From Tenrec ecaudatus (taxonomy: Eukaryota > Chordata > Mammalia > Afrosoricida > Tenrecidae), in NCBI RefSeq assembly GCF_050624435.1, contig NC_134541.1, positions 11,958,995 through 12,022,994 on the forward strand: a DNA stretch of 64,000 nt, read 5' to 3'. Below, piece by piece: positions 33,079 through 45,782 of the stretch (positions are counted from its first letter, which is position 1; the number at the start of each line of letters is the position of its first letter). The notes beneath the pieces are model-generated. The model was not told the origin of the DNA. It was given only the letters and a program-made list of their open reading frames with translations, and searched no databases. The position numbers and the translations under genes are program-made.

Positions 33079-34137
33079 ACAAAGACAATGTTCTCCATCT
33101 GACGGGTGAATCCAGGGTCTTAAAAGCTTGTGGAAGCCATGGGAGGGTCAACTCTGGGTCTCTCCCCACCCAGAGGAAAGAAACGCGAAGAGTGGAGAAA
33201 ACAAAGGACACGTGCAAGCACCAAGTCCAGTGGACTTGTGTCACTATGTCAACAGCAGCCTCCACAACCCCGAGACCAGACGCATGTGGTTTAAAGCAAC
33301 AGAAACGTATGATCCCTCAGCCCTGGAGGTCAATGTCCGAATTCGGGGTGTCAGCGGGGCTGAGCTTGATCAGAAGGCTCTAGGGAAGAGTCTCCCTCAT
33401 CTCCTCTGGCTTCTTGTAGCCCTTGACATTCCCTGGCTTATTGAAGCATCTCTTCCGTGTCTGCTTCCACCTTCACCTGTCCAGCTTCCTCTGTGTCTCT
33501 CCTGTCCAACTGATTAAGACCCAGTCGACTGCCAACATGATGACTTCATGCTAACTAATGACATTCACAAAACTGCCATTTCCAACCCAAAATTTCAGCA
33601 GTGCTCAGGCTGGGGGAGGGACAGAAGGAAAACAAACAAAAAACCCTGGTCTAAAAACATAAGGTGTCACAGGTCATAGTACAACCCCAGATTAGAAAGT
33701 GACTGCTACCAAGATATGGAACCAAGGACTGGGGGAGCTGGGACTCATACGTGGGTGGCCTCCAGCAACCCCTGATTAGCCCCTGATTGAGAACGAGAAT
33801 AGTCTCCAAGTCGCAAGCAGAGGAAAAGACACCTCTCCCTGAACCCCCACCAATAAACTCAGATCCATGACTCCTTATCAATGCTGGAGACTGACAGCAA
33901 CCCGGGGTGTGGGGGGGCCTGGCTGTTAACCCCATGTCTGGGTACAAAATGCTTACTCTGCATATGAATGCCAAATCAGGACAGTGAGCTTCCTTCTGGG
34001 CTAGTGGCCCAGACTGCCAAAGAGACTGCCCTCTGCGGCTTACACCTTGGCAGTCTCAGGCAATGTGCCTGGCTCCCCTTGGAGCAGGGACCACAGGGTT
34101 CTGGCCATGGGGTATCTCAGACCAGCTAAAGTAGTGA

Positions 34138-34266
34138 AGGAACCCTGGTGCTTAAGTACTTGGCTATTAAAGGCTTTTAACCAAAAGTTGGCTATTTGAA
34201 CCCATCCCAGTGGCTCCGTGGGAGAAAGACATTCTTTGAAGATTATCGCCTATAGGGGCATAGTCT
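34138..34266 (+). mobile_element. Truncated AfroSINE
   Basis: gaaccctggtgcttaagtac and gttggctatttgaacccatc give the head; the copy stops after cctataggggcatag. 33080-34135 upstream contains no element I recognise. Confidence 0.55.
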
Positions 34267-34572
34267 CAGCATGTCTGTATCAATCGACCTAGCATGATTC
34301 TTACAAGCAATATTGCATGCTCTGTTTTAATGAGTATGGACTGGGGTTTTTTAAGTTGGAAAGCAGCCATCTGAGATAAATTATTGTTCTCTTGCCCCGT
34401 GGAGCACAGAATAGTGAAGGAAATGAAACTGAAGAGCAAAGAAAGACTCAAAAAGATAATTGGTCGAAGAAAGAATGGGCCACGTGACTCACAGTCTCCA
34501 CGAGCCTGAGACTAGAACTAGATGGTGCCTGGACGGATGGAGCCCCGGGATGGAGCCCCGGGATGGAGCCCC

Positions 34573-34904
34573 CGAGACTAGGGTCCTTTGACACCCTTCA
34601 CACCTGGAACTGAACCCACTCCGGAGATCACCTCTCAACGGAACAGTAGACAGGCCTATGCGGTGTGCACCAAACGCTCAAAGAGCATTTACTTAAAAAC
34701 AAAGGCCCAGGAGCAGGAAGGGGCAGGAAAGAGGGAATGGGAAGATGGGACTGGGAAGCCAGAGAGGAAGCAGGAAGAGTAATGGTAATGATGAGGGGAT
34801 TGAAACCTGCGTCACGTCGCAGGTGTACAAACTGTCGAATGGGAAGTGAATCTGCTCTGCAAATGTTCACCCTAAACCCCGATAAAGTGTTAAAAAGAAA
34901 AAAT
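34573..34904 (+). mobile_element. Probable second LINE-like 3' end
   Basis: Purine-rich sequence (ggaaagagggaatgggaaga) leads to ctctgcaaatgttcacccta and aaaccccgataaagtgttaa, with an AATAAA-like signal and a short A-tail. I recall the same string as a common tenrec interspersed repeat. It is immediately followed by a SINE scrap (34905-34985). Three imperfect ggatggagccccg repeats lie just upstream (34534-34573). Confidence 0.45.
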
Positions 34905-34989
34905 GACAGCCTAGGAAAAGCCATGGGACCGTTCTACTCTGTCACAATGGGTTGCTAGGAGTCAGACTCCACGATCCACAACATAAAGG

Positions 34990-36925
34990 AGTGTGTGAAC
35001 CCCACCCCTCCAAATAATTCACTTCAGAAGACAGCGCTGAAGCTACAGCTCAGGGAGAGGGACATGTCTGATCAGAGCACACGGGAGCAAATGAAGGGGG
35101 AGGAAGAGAGAGTGGAGCACATCCTGGACCACCAAGCCTTGAGGACGATATCCCCACTCAGAGCAGCCAATGCACAGAGAGGACCACATGGACAGCCCCA
35201 CTACAAGACACGACATTCCTCCTTGACCCATAACCCGACAGGGGACAACACTGGAGACAGAGTGTGGGAATTGTGCCCGATCTGACCCCACCACACCGAG
35301 GCAAAACACTAAGGACGTGCAACAGAATAGCAAGGGAGCAGAGCAAGGAAGTCCCGAGGGAAAACCAAATATAGACTTTGGGGCCAGGGCGTGGCACCCC
35401 ATCAGACTCGACTGGAAAACACACCTAAAGATTAACAAACAGAACTTGAATTATTTACAAGTTTCTCTCTTTTTTTTGTCATTTTTATGTTGTTGTTTTG
35501 TTTTCTTTTGTTGATTTGTTTTGCTCTGTTTTGTTTTTCTATGCATATTATTATCTCTGTGGGTCTATCTAGAAAAGATAGGCTGGATAAACAATTTGGA
35601 GGAGGAAAAAAAGCAGGACCGATGGTTCTGGGGGAACATGGGAGAGGGGAGGTGGGGGAAAGGAAGTGGTGTTAACCAACCCATGGACAAGGGAACAACA
35701 AGTGATCCAAAATCAGTGGCAAGGAGGGTGTAAGAGGCCTGGTAGGGATTGATCAAGGGCAATGTAACCGAGGAATTACTGAAACCCAAATGAAGGCTGA
35801 GCATGATAGTGGGACAAGAGGAAAGTAAAAGGAAATAGAGGAAAGCACTAGAAGGCAAAGACCATTTAAAGAGGTCTAAATACAGGCATGTACATATGTA
35901 AATATATTTATATATGATGATGGGGAAATAGATCTATGTGCATATATGTATAGGTTTAGTATTAAGGTAGCAGATGGACATTGAGCCTCCACTCAAGTAC
36001 TCCCTCAATGCAAGAACACTTTGTTCTATTAAAATGGCATTCCATGATACTCAACTTACTGACACGATTGCTGAAGACAAATGGGTGCATAAGAAAATGT
36101 GGTGAAGAACGCTGATGGTGCCCAGCTATCAAAAGATATAGCACCTGGGGTCTTAAAGTCTTGAAGATAAACAAGCAGCCATCCAGCTCAGCAGCAACAA
36201 AGCCCACATGGAAGAAGCACACCAGCCTTTGTGATCACAAGGTCAATGGGATCAGGCATCAAAGAACAAAAACTCATATCATTGTGAATGAGGGAGGTGC
36301 AGAGAGGAAACCCAAAGCCCATCTGTAGGCAACTGGTCATCCCCTTACAGAAGGGTCACGGGGAGGAGATTAGCCACAGGATGCAGTGTAGTGAAGAAAC
36401 ATACAACTTTCCTCTACGTCCTAAATGCTTCCTCCCTCCCCCCCAATATCATGATCCCAATTCTACCTTACAAACCCAGCTAGACCAGAGGATGTACACT
36501 GGTACAGATGAGAACTGGGAACACAGGGAATCCAGGGCGGATGATCCCTTCACGACCAGTGGTGAGAGTGGCAATACCGAGAGGGTGGAGGAAAGGTGGT
36601 ATAGGAAGGGAGGAACCGATTACAAGGATCTACATATAACCTCCTCCCTGAGGGACAGACAACAGAAAAGTGGGTGAAGGGAGATGTCGGACAGTGTAAG
36701 ATATGACAAAATAATAATAATTTATAAATTATCAAGGGTTTATGAGGGAGGGGGAGCAGAGAGGAAGGGGAAGAAAATGAAGAGCTGATACCAAAGGCTC
36801 AAATAAAAAGCAAATGTTTTGAGAATGATGAGGGCAACAAATGAACAAATGTGCTTGACACAACAGATATATGTATGGATCGTGATAGAGTTGTATGAGT
36901 CCCTAATAATAATGATTAAAAATGA
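34990..36925 (+). mobile_element. Long L1-type 3' non-coding region (about 1.9 kb)
   Basis: A continuous block: gcagccaatgcacagagagg, ggggccagggcgtggcaccc, a T/G-rich tract (35465-35545), ggtctatctagaaaagatag, acatatgtaaatatatttat, aagcagccatccagctcagc, ending tgtatggatcgtgatagagt and ccctaataataatgatt. Its last 0.76 kb matches the 30244 copy. No coding frame is present. I associate this sequence with tenrec L1 3'UTRs from memory; the L1 label is therefore an inference from the A-rich end, AATAAA-like signal, 5' truncation and target duplications. Confidence 0.75.
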
Positions 36926-36939
36926 AAGAGTGTGTGAGC

Positions 36940-37088
36940 CCAGAATACAGGATGGTCCATAGCCCCCTTCCAGAGAAGACAAGGCTTGCTACTTCCACTA
37001 AGAGTCACAGTTTGGGAAACCCACAGGGACAGTTCTACCCTGTCCCACAGGATGGCTCTGTGTCTGAGTGGACTCCGTGGCAGCGGGA
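36940..37088 (+). mobile_element. AfroSINE 3' half
   Basis: cttccactaagagtcacagt, cccacagggacagttctacc, gagtggactccgtggcagcg. Adjoins the 3' end of the L1-type element at 36925. Confidence 0.65.
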
Positions 37089-37479
37089 AATAGATATGAG
37101 CTGAGTAGTCTCCCCCACGCTCTTTCTGCAGCGTCACAGGAAGCAGAAGCTGAGTCCTCAAGCTGCCTCCCTCCCTTACCCCACAGGCGATGTTCCCATT
37201 GGCTGGAGGGAAAGAGTGAGGAGAGCTAACCACCCTTTGAAGCTTTTAATAAATGGAATCAAGATCATGTTACAAGGCCCCCCAAAACTGAGGAACCTGC
37301 ACATTGAGGGGTTTTCCATCGGAAACCACAGTAAGTGGACTGGATGGGCTAAGAGCGCCCCAGGCCCAGGCTTCCTACATCTTGCATCTATAGCTGGAAG
37401 TTCTGAATCAGCGATGAAAACATGCACAGGCTGCTGAGAAGTCTAAAATTACAAGGTACTTCTGAATCTCATTGCAGCT

Positions 37480-37640
37480 TCACCCCCACCTGGGGAGAGA
37501 CGCCGAGGGAGCCGCACTCCATTTGACAGATGAGTTCTCTGGGCTCAGAAGACATCATGAATGACTTGCCCAAGGTCACACAGTGGGTAAGTGGCAGGGC
37601 AGGAGTTCACATTCAGGCTTCAGAATTCTCAGTCTTGTCA
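37480..37640 (+). repeat. MIR
   Basis: cttgcccaaggtcacacagt followed by gggtaagtggcagggcagga is the conserved MIR core. Confidence 0.7.
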
Positions 37641-38309
37641 TCATTACATACACACTGTGGGGAAGGTGAAAGCCTGCCCATCGTGATGGCCACATCTCTG
37701 GTGGAGCCCCAGAAATATCAGCGGGAGGAAGGATGCTGGAGACACATCAGGATGTCGGGGTTCCTCAACTCGCAGTCATCGGTCTTCTGGAAACAGTTCT
37801 CTTCCCGTGGCTATCCTGAATTCCAGTAATTATTCCCTTTGCTTGTTCCATCGAGCCTACAGGTGGTAACGGCTGCTCAGAATCCACAGTCTGTCAAATG
37901 GTAATAGAAAGCTAAGGAGAAAATGAACAGAGAATGGAGATGGAAAGATCTCAGAGTGAGGACGCTGTTACAACGTTAAGTCAGGAAAGGAAGGCCTCAC
38001 CGTAACGGTGACATTTGAGCAGAGACTGAAAAAAGAAGAGAAAGATCACATCACGTAGCCCCCTTGGGAAAGAACTTTCCAGACAGAGAGAGCAAGCGCA
38101 AAGCCCCGGTGTGACAGACGAGGCGTCTGGTGTGTTGGCGCAACATTAAGAGGAGTTGGAGCAAAGAGCAAGATGAGGTCGAGGCTATGACTGGACTGAT
38201 GGACCTTGGTAATGACCCAAGTGCTCTGGGGGATTGTAGATGGGACATGAGCCAAGGGCAGATGTAAGACTGAAGATGCCGCAGCACAGCCACTCTATGT
38301 AGTGAAGCA

Positions 38310-38830
38310 TGCTACCTTGCCGAGATGATGTTCTCAAAGCACTCACAAGAAACAGATGTCACTATTCAGTGGCCCTCCAGAAAGTCAATGGGCAAAATGC
38401 CTTGGGCATCCAAAACTTTCTTGCCATGACCTTTGCTCTTGATCAGTCCACTTTTGCTTTGACTGGACCACGTCTTTTTCTTCGTGGCCACTGCTTTGAT
38501 TGTGCTTTGTCTTCAGGATCGTACTGGTAAAGCCATGTTTCGTCTCCTATTATAATTCTTCAAAGACATGTGTTAGGACTTTGGCTCCACCTGTTTGAAA
38601 TCTCCATGGAAAGCTCTGCTTTTGTCTGCGGCTGATCTGGGTGCAAGAGTGGGGCACTCAGGAAGCAAAGAGTTTGCTCAACTTTAATTTTTCAGTCAGA
38701 AAGTGTAAGATGAACCAACTAAGATGTCTATGTCTATAAGATCTCTTATTTTAGCAGAATTCATGTTGCTCTGATGGGGTCTCTTTTCAATTGATGTCTG
38801 GTCCTTCTTAATGCCTCAAACTAGTTCCTG
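38310..38830 (-). pseudogene. Mariner transposase remnant
   Basis: The minus strand encodes a Tc1/mariner transposase fragment. IIIGDETWLYQYDPEDKAQS carries the GDE block with the second catalytic Asp, followed by a QW and KAKV region. Upstream is ISYGSCQRILTEKLKLSKLF, the mariner ISxGSVxxIL block. A stop follows the KVD stretch, and the C-terminal third and the left inverted repeat were not found. The element is dead. Confidence 0.8.
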
Positions 38831-38861
38831 TTCAGACAAGTTAGTATAAGTAAGCTAGATA

Positions 38862-38945
38862 TATATATATATATATTTTTTAAATCCAAGTAGGGTTTTT
38901 TCTCATAATTTTCATTTCCCATGAACTTTCCTAAAATGACCCTTC
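38862..38945 (-). mobile_element. Mariner 5' inverted-repeat region with (TA)n
   Basis: On the minus strand gggtcattttaggaaagttc leads into the transposase remnant; the acttcaaaaagttcatgg-type end is typical of mariners and matches the MITE at 26491. An (AT)n run at 38862-38876 separates it from the coding part. Confidence 0.55.
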
Positions 38946-39224
38946 CTATATGTGAGCCCTACCTACCACCAACCAAACCTACCTACCACCAACCTGCAAC
39001 ACCCTCAGGTCTTCAGAGTCAAACAAAGCTCTTACTTCCATTGACAGCTGCTCAGAGGCCCCTATGCGTCGCTCAGAAAGATGAGTGAGGGCCACCTACA
39101 GCAGAGATGGTGTTAAATGCTAACTGCTGAGGGGAAACCTTGTTAACAGCTTGACACACTCCCGAGGTCCACCCGCACCCCACTAATATGGATGCCCAGA
39201 GTGCTTCTGCAGGACTAAAAGTCT

Positions 39225-39399
39225 CAAATTCACCGAGTCGATTCTGATAGGGTAGAATGGCCCCTGTGGGTTTCCAAGACTGTAACTCTTTACGGGAGTA
39301 GAAAGCCTCATCTTGCTCCTGTGGAACACCTGGTGGTTTCGAACTGCTGACCTTGCAGTTAGCAACCCGACACGTAACCACTAGGCCACCCGGGGTCCA
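39225..39399 (-). mobile_element. AfroSINE
   Basis: accgagtcgattctgatagg, gtttccaagactgtaactct, gtttcgaactgctgaccttg, ccactaggccacccggggtc. Missing about 30 bp of the body. Confidence 0.8.
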
Positions 39400-41510
39400 G
39401 TTACTACAGGAATAGTGGGGCAAAATCTCTACCCTGGGACCTGTATCTTCTCCTGTGCAGGTGACACAAGCACTGTACGGGTGACATAAGCAAGACTCAA
39501 CCACCCTCATTTGTGCCAGAGAGATACAGAGGAGCGGTCACTACCAGGCAGACTAGAGCCAGCCTGGCCCAAAGTAGTGGTGGTTCACTAGACACTTGCC
39601 TCCAAATAACCATGATAGAAGGGAGGCTGTGGGGTTCAGAAATTCTCTTCTAGAAGAGGGGGTAGGATGGAAGCAACAGTCATTTGTTCATCCATCCGCT
39701 CATTCATACAGCTGCTCATTGGGCATTTTCTATGGGCCGGGAAATATGGCAGCCCCCGGGCTACTGCCACGAGGAAGAGAAATTAGACGCGAGTAGAGCG
39801 GCCAGGTGCTGCATACTTGGCAGGGGCAGCAAGGACAAAGAGGAGAGAAGTTAGTTGCCCAGACTGTGAAGGGTCTGGTTCACCCTGTTTGGAAGCCAGA
39901 GAGTTAACTTGTTTTCACGATGCTGCAGGCGACTTCTCTGTCAGAGACAAACTACTCGCAGTCATAGAATAACCAGAGGAGGCTTGCTTGGTTGTCCCCG
40001 TGCCCCCAAACCTAGTTCCCATAGGGCAATGCCAAGGCATGCCGTGAGGGGCATTACAGGTGAGAGCCCCTGAGCGCAGGGAGCCACTATGTTTCGATTG
40101 TCCTTTGATCCGGAGAGGGGACTTGCTTGCTTGCTTCCAAGGCTGTTTGTGACACAAGCACCCTCTGAAAGATCATTTGGGAAAAGGAATTCAGTGTCTC
40201 TGTTGACAAGACCTACAGAAACGTGACGGCCATGGGGAATGTTCTCTTAACCACTCTGAGGCCAGAAAGAGCTGTTCCTCCACCCAGCCCTCATTCAACA
40301 CACGTCCCAGCCAGCAGCACAACCAACTGACTGATGGGGGGATGGGAGAGAGGATGGAGATGTTGATTCAGCTCTAACGGGGGACCTTGTGGGAACCCAG
40401 GGTCCTGGCTGGTGTTCAGAGGAAAGACTGTAAAGGGTGAGAGGGGACATGGCCATGAGTGACTGGGACTGGGGGTGCTTTCTATGGTGGTCAGATAAGG
40501 GGATCTTGGAGCTGAGACCCCAATGGAGAGAAGGTGTCACCCCATAATGCCGGTGGTCGGTGCATCAAAAGAGGTCCCCAGACCTGACAAAAGTTGAAGC
40601 CTATTATGTCTAGGAGTGACCCTGGTAGCCAGGAGACTAGCCTCAGCCACTCACTGTGCAATGCCTACTCCACCCTCGCCCTCTCTGGGCTTCATTGGAA
40701 CTCCTAGAAAAGGGTGGACCAGATAGCCTCTGCAGCCTGTCCACTTAGGACGACCCCGGGGCATCTGACAGGACACAGCAAGAAAACATCGACTGCAGGA
40801 CAGGGTCTCACCACAGCAGCAAGAGAAAACACACCCCGGGCCAAGGGGAGGAGGACTGAGACTCCCTGGCTCTGACAGCTTTACTGCTGCAAAATGAAGA
40901 TGTTCCCCTGTCTCTGTCCCCGGCTGCAAGAACAAAACAAGGTGGCAGCGACCCAGAGCGCTCCCCTTAGCTGTCGGCAGCCCTCCGACCGGCTGCAGCC
41001 TTGGAAATAAATGGTGCCGTCAGCTGCCAGGGCGGGTGAGCTCAGGGTTTCAGATGAAAATGAAATCAGGGAACACAGCCCAGAAGCAATGCAAAGCAGC
41101 AGACGGGCACAAAATCTTCCACTGCAGCAAGTCGACGCAGGCCTGGAAGTGGGGGCACAGAGAGAATGAGCTCATGTGTCGGGGCAAGCTGGGGGGTTCC
41201 TGAGCTCTTGGGATCTCTGCAGTGTCCCAGGGACCCTGGCCCCGGGCCACTAGGACCACTGCTGTCTTGCCCCACCTCACACTCCTCTTGCTGAAAGCTT
41301 CACGCTGCTGTCTGTGAATCCAACGGTCTACCAAACCAGACACACGCACACCCCACTCAGGTGGGCCGGCCAGCGGACCCTGGGTGCAGAGAAGGAAGAC
41401 GCAACCTGGCTGACTTCCGATGGCAGGAGGGAAACAGATGACAAGCGTAGGCAAGCGACAGCACAGGGCAGTCAGCCCTCCTTGCTTTGGGGCGGTGGGC
41501 AGACAATAAT
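39400..41510. other. Mostly unique intergenic DNA
   Basis: No gene or recent transposon seen. Short MIR/L2-like phrases occur near 39690 and 40650, too decayed to delimit. A pyrimidine/purine mix without long tracts. Confidence 0.4.
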
Positions 41511-41514
41511 AAAC

Positions 41515-42226
41515 ACCGTGGTTAGCGGCTCAGGAGGAAAGACATGGCAAGCTGCAGTCCTAGAAAACCTCCGGGGCAGCTCCACTCTGTCACCTGGGAC
41601 CTGACGAGCTGGAATCGCCTGGACAGCACGCCGCGGCACGGTCACTTCCAATCCTGCTGGGAAAAAAATAGTGTTCTGGAGGGTTACGTCTGTGTCGAAA
41701 TGTGTTTTCTGGCTCTGGAATTCTGAGGAAATGGCATATTTGGGGTCTCCGTTCCCTCTTCTCTAAAGCAAGGGGAGGAAACAGCAATAGGGGCTCTGGT
41801 GCTGTGGCAGTTAAGCTTTCAGCTGCTAGCGCAAAGGGTGGAGGTTCAAATCCACCAGCTTCTGCAAAGGTCAGCAGTCTGGGAAAGCAATGGGGCAGTT
41901 CTACTCTGTCTGATAGGTTCGCTATGTGTGTCAGCCTCGGCGGACAGCACGGGCTTATCACATGCCAAAAAATCCAGCTCACTGCCATCGAGTCGATGGC
42001 ACCTCGTGGCAACCCCCTAGGACAAGGTAACACTGCCCAGAGAATTTTTTGAGACCGTATCTGCCCCGTCTCGCTCCCTTATATGTTCACTCACTGTCAC
42101 TGTCAATGCTGACTCATAGCGACCCTCTGGGTTTCAGAGACTGTATTTGTAGTAGAAAGCTCAGGCTTTCTGCAACAGAGCTGCTGGTGGTTTCGAACCA
42201 ATGCTTAACCACTCCACCACCACATC
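41515..42226. mobile_element. AfroSINE cluster (four pieces)
   Basis: 41515-41645 forward 3' half. 41790-41958 forward type B with clear box B (gaggttcaaatccaccag). 41972-42060 reverse 3' part (actgccatcgagtcgatggc). 42080-42226 reverse (caatgctgactcatagcgac, gtggtttcgaaccaatgctt). The middle two meet tail to tail. Confidence 0.7.
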
Positions 42227-42349
42227 TTCTTACGTGCAGTTACGTGATATTAAGTATGAAAACTCCCTGGCAGGTATCTGACACACGGTGAGTGCCCTCC
42301 ACCAGTTAGCTCCTTCTCATTCTACAGGCAGAGCAACACAGGTCTATGT

Positions 42350-42478
42350 GCTAAAAGACCTAGGAAGAAAAGCCTGGTGATCTGTCCCCATAAACATGCC
42401 AGTCAAGGAAGCCCTATGGGGCCATTCTACTCTGTAGCACCTGGGGTCTCCGGGAGTCATGGCAACAGACTCTGGAGA
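42350..42478 (+). mobile_element. SINE body of the tRNA-Gly/RTE type
   Basis: ctaggaagaaaagcctggtg, then ccctatggggccattctact and gggagtcatggcaacagact. The 5' tRNA-like head is missing. A related scrap (ctaggaagaaaggcctggcg) lies at 31224-31243, just after the RTE tail. Confidence 0.5.
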
Positions 42479-42489
42479 CCATGGACGGC

Positions 42490-42835
42490 ACAAATGGTGA
42501 GGCCCTTGACTCCCAGCAGAAAGGTGAGCAGTTCACCAGCCAGGCCTGGTGATCTTGCTTCCGAAAGAGGACAGACAGCCTTGAAAACCCCATGGAGCAG
42601 TTCTGACCTGCACACAAGGGTCATCCTGTGTCAGAATGACCCCACATCAACTACCATCCACATGTACACACTCAAGACCCTGCAGGGCAGGGTAAACTCC
42701 CCGCTTTGAGTTCCCGAGGCTACAAACCTTTATAGAAGCAGAACACATCATCTTTCTCCCTGGAGCAATGGGTAGATTTGAACTGTTGATGCTGCAGTTA
42801 GCAGCCCAATGAGCAAACCGCTATGCGAGCGGGCC
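42490..42835. mobile_element. Tail-to-tail AfroSINE pair
   Basis: 42490-42640 forward (aaatggtgaggcccttgact, ccatggagcagttctgacct). 42641-42835 reverse (aaactccccgctttgagttc, gtagatttgaactgttgatg). With the copies at 41515-42226 this makes at least six SINE pieces within 1.3 kb. Confidence 0.65.
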
Positions 42836-42849
42836 TCCCGCACATGTGC

Positions 42850-43890
42850 TATGTGATACTAAGTCCTGCCGGTGTAGACTGATAGTAAACCCCTACCTAC
42901 CTACCTCGCCCCTACTCTCATCCACCCAATAATACCCTGCCCTTACACAATTTCCCGCACCCAGCTTCCCACTGGTGGGCTACCTTTCGTCTTTAAGAGA
43001 GAGAAGAGTTAAAATGCAGGGGTTAAAGGGACAAAACACAAGAACATCAGGCAAGCCCAGGAGGTATATTAGAGAGTACTGGCTTCAGCAAACTGGGCAG
43101 TTCATGCCTCCACTAGAGGAAACTGAGGCTGACAGCTCCAGCCAGTATGGGCCTGGCAGCAATGCAGGCTGGCACGAAGGGAAGCCAGAAATTCAGAATT
43201 TTGGGGTGACATCTCCTACTGTTCAAATATTGACCCATTACCCATCCTTTCCAAAACATGGAAGTGCTGACCAAATGACCCTATTCATACCCCCGGAGTC
43301 AAAAGGGACGGCGCCCCCCCCCCCCCAGTCTTTCTGACTGTGGCCTCGCGCTGCAAAGACTAGAACATCCTGGCTTGGGCAGAAGCAACCGGAAACTCTA
43401 GACAGATCTTAATTAAGCTCCAGGCGACACTGGCTATTCTCGGATAGAGTTTGTGAAGAAGGGTGGAGACAGGTGGCTGGAGGGGCACAGGGGAGGTGGG
43501 CTGGGGGCTGGCTTTCTGGGCTGACAGAGCGAGCCGCAGTTCAGAAGAGGACCCAAGCAAGACGAGAGGAGAGTAAGAATCGACTGGAAGGTTCTAAGCC
43601 GGAGGGCTGCCGGGGGAGAGCGGATCTAAAGTAGCATAGCAGCACTGTCGAGGGGGATTCTGTTAGGAAGAACAGACAGGGATCTGGGTGCTCCCCACCG
43701 GCTCTACTCCTCAGATACCAGCTTCTCCTGGAGCAGAGGCTGCTCTGCGGTTCTCCTGGGCTCTCCGCTTCTCCACAGCCCCCACCTCCTGCAGACTTGT
43801 CTGCACTGGCCGGTGCATGTGGCCTCTGCCTCTGTCCATCCTTCAGGGCTGGAAAGAGGTCTTTGGTATCCTGAATGCTTGCTCCAAACA
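42850..43890. other. Unique intergenic DNA
   Basis: No repeat recognised apart from a poly-C tract at about 43312-43326. The 216-codon minus ORF beginning downstream crosses two SINEs and is not credible. Confidence 0.4.
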
Positions 43891-43897
43891 CATGAAA

Positions 43898-44219
43898 CAG
43901 CCACCGCGTCAATTCTGACTCAAAGCAACCCTCGGTGTTTCTGTGACTGTCACGCCTCTTTCTCCCAGGGAGCGGCTGGTGGGTTTGAACTGCCGACCTT
44001 GAGGTGAGCAACCCAACGCCTAGCCCACAGCACCCCCACGGGGCTTGGCCAATAATCCATGACCATCGAGCGGATTTCAGCACCCGGTAACCCCATGTAT
44101 GTCCCAGTAGAACTCTGCCCTGGAAGATTCTCGGCAGCTGCAGTCTTTCAGGAGTTTGCCAGGTCTTTCTTGGGTAGATTGGAACTGCCAACCTTTTGAT
44201 TAAGAGCCAAGGGCTAAAC

Positions 44220-44222
<3 letters not shown>
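43898..44222 (-). mobile_element. Two reverse AfroSINEs ending in (GA)n
   Basis: 43898-44044 type A (ccgcgtcaattctgactcaa, gtttgaactgccgaccttga). 44050-44222 type B (gaccatcgagcggatttcag, ttggaactgccaaccttttg). A long (GA)n run starts directly after the second. Confidence 0.75.

Positions 44223-44277
<55 letters not shown>
44223..44277 (+). repeat. (AG)n microsatellite
   Basis: About 27 uninterrupted AG units adjoining the head of a reverse SINE. Confidence 0.98.
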
Positions 44278-44279
<2 letters not shown>

Positions 44280-45782
44280 ACTGCTTGGCAAAGACAAGGT
44301 CCTTACCGAACACCGTTGTAGGATTTGTCAAATGCAACCAAAGAACAAGAAGCAAGACATCACAGGAGAACATGCCCATGCTTCCAAAACTGAAACTGAG
44401 CCTCCCCACACCCACCCACCCCCAAACCCGCCCCTCCCCCCCACAGGGCAGCGAGAAGGAGCCCTGCTCTCAATGCTCACTGCAGAAGGTGACATGAAGA
44501 CTTGTTTGTACACAGGAATATCTCACAGGTGGGGGGGGGGACCATGAAAAAGACCAAGACAATCCCTAATGACCGTAGTACATGAACTCTAAAACAGCCC
44601 CAGGCCCCTAGGAGATGGACATGCTGTACAAGGTAGTGGGTGTCCCAGATTGTCCTGGACTACAGCCAGGTTTGCTCCCATCCTGGATGCAATAAGCACT
44701 CCGGGCCCAAGAGGACTCCATCCAAAGCAAATCCAGTGGCATGCGCTGGACTAGACCCAGATCTCCTCACTCTCAGTTGAAGCTCTCTCCAAAGATCCCA
44801 GGACTAGGAGCAGGGCCACGGCTAGTGGGAGGGCAAGGGAAGTGCTCACCTGGGAAGCAAATATTCAAGGAGGTTCCAAAAGCTCGGTGAGCAAGATAAA
44901 CCACATGTTGATACAATGGCATTGTTTTGTTTTTAATATCAAAATCAGAGCAAAATCAAAAAAGTAAAATCCATGGGGTACGGAATATCACATTTTAAAG
45001 ATCCTTGAATCAAACAGGGCCCTTGAATGAGCTGGGACCCCTGCCCTCTCCCTGGTCCCGGCCGCTGGACCAGGGTTGGAAGGGTGGACACCTGGGTGGA
45101 GGTTTAGAGACACAGGCTGCAGCATGGCGGGCCAGGTCACCGCGTCTGGAGTATAGTGGCTGCGGGCAGATGGCAGGAGACTGCTCCTAACCCAGCCCTC
45201 TGCCGACTCCCAGAGCAGCTGTTTTCTTCAGCGATCTACACCCAGGGTCACTCCGTTAGCTCTCTGCCAGGGAAGCTACCTGGAAGAGCGAAGCCTCCCC
45301 CGCCACCCTCTCCCAGACTGCCCTCCTAACTCAATCTTTCCGATCTAGGTACGTCCATCTCAAGGCCAGATGGATGAGAACATTTAGACAGTGAGGGGGC
45401 CGGGGGGAAGCACACAGCCCTTCAGACTACAGAAAAACAGCCCAGGCCTTTATGACTTACTGACAGCGGGTTATGAATGGGAGAGAAAGCATAGCCTTAA
45501 AGCACTGACAGTAACTCCCTTTTAAGGCGTTTCCTTCGAGCCAAGGATGATACAGCCTCCTCCTGCCCCCCTTATGAACAGCAGCTTGTTGGTCAGGGAC
45601 ACTCTTGGGCTTTTTGGCCAGGGCAGGCCTGAATTGGGCTCCAGCCTGGCCATGTACTTTAGGACCCGTGACAATCTGCCAAAACACGGGTCCTCAATTC
45701 AGACCCTCCCAGGAGCCAGGCGGTCACTTCCATGAGCCTGTGTGGGTTGAAGGTCAAATGATCACACCCCCCCCCCAATAAA

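Noticed and set aside
41815-41860. tRNA-like head with intact box B (gaggttcaaatcc)
   Set aside because: Part of an AfroSINE; no cloverleaf closes.
43541-44191. 216-codon minus-strand ORF
   Set aside because: It runs through two reverse AfroSINEs and has no coherent domain.
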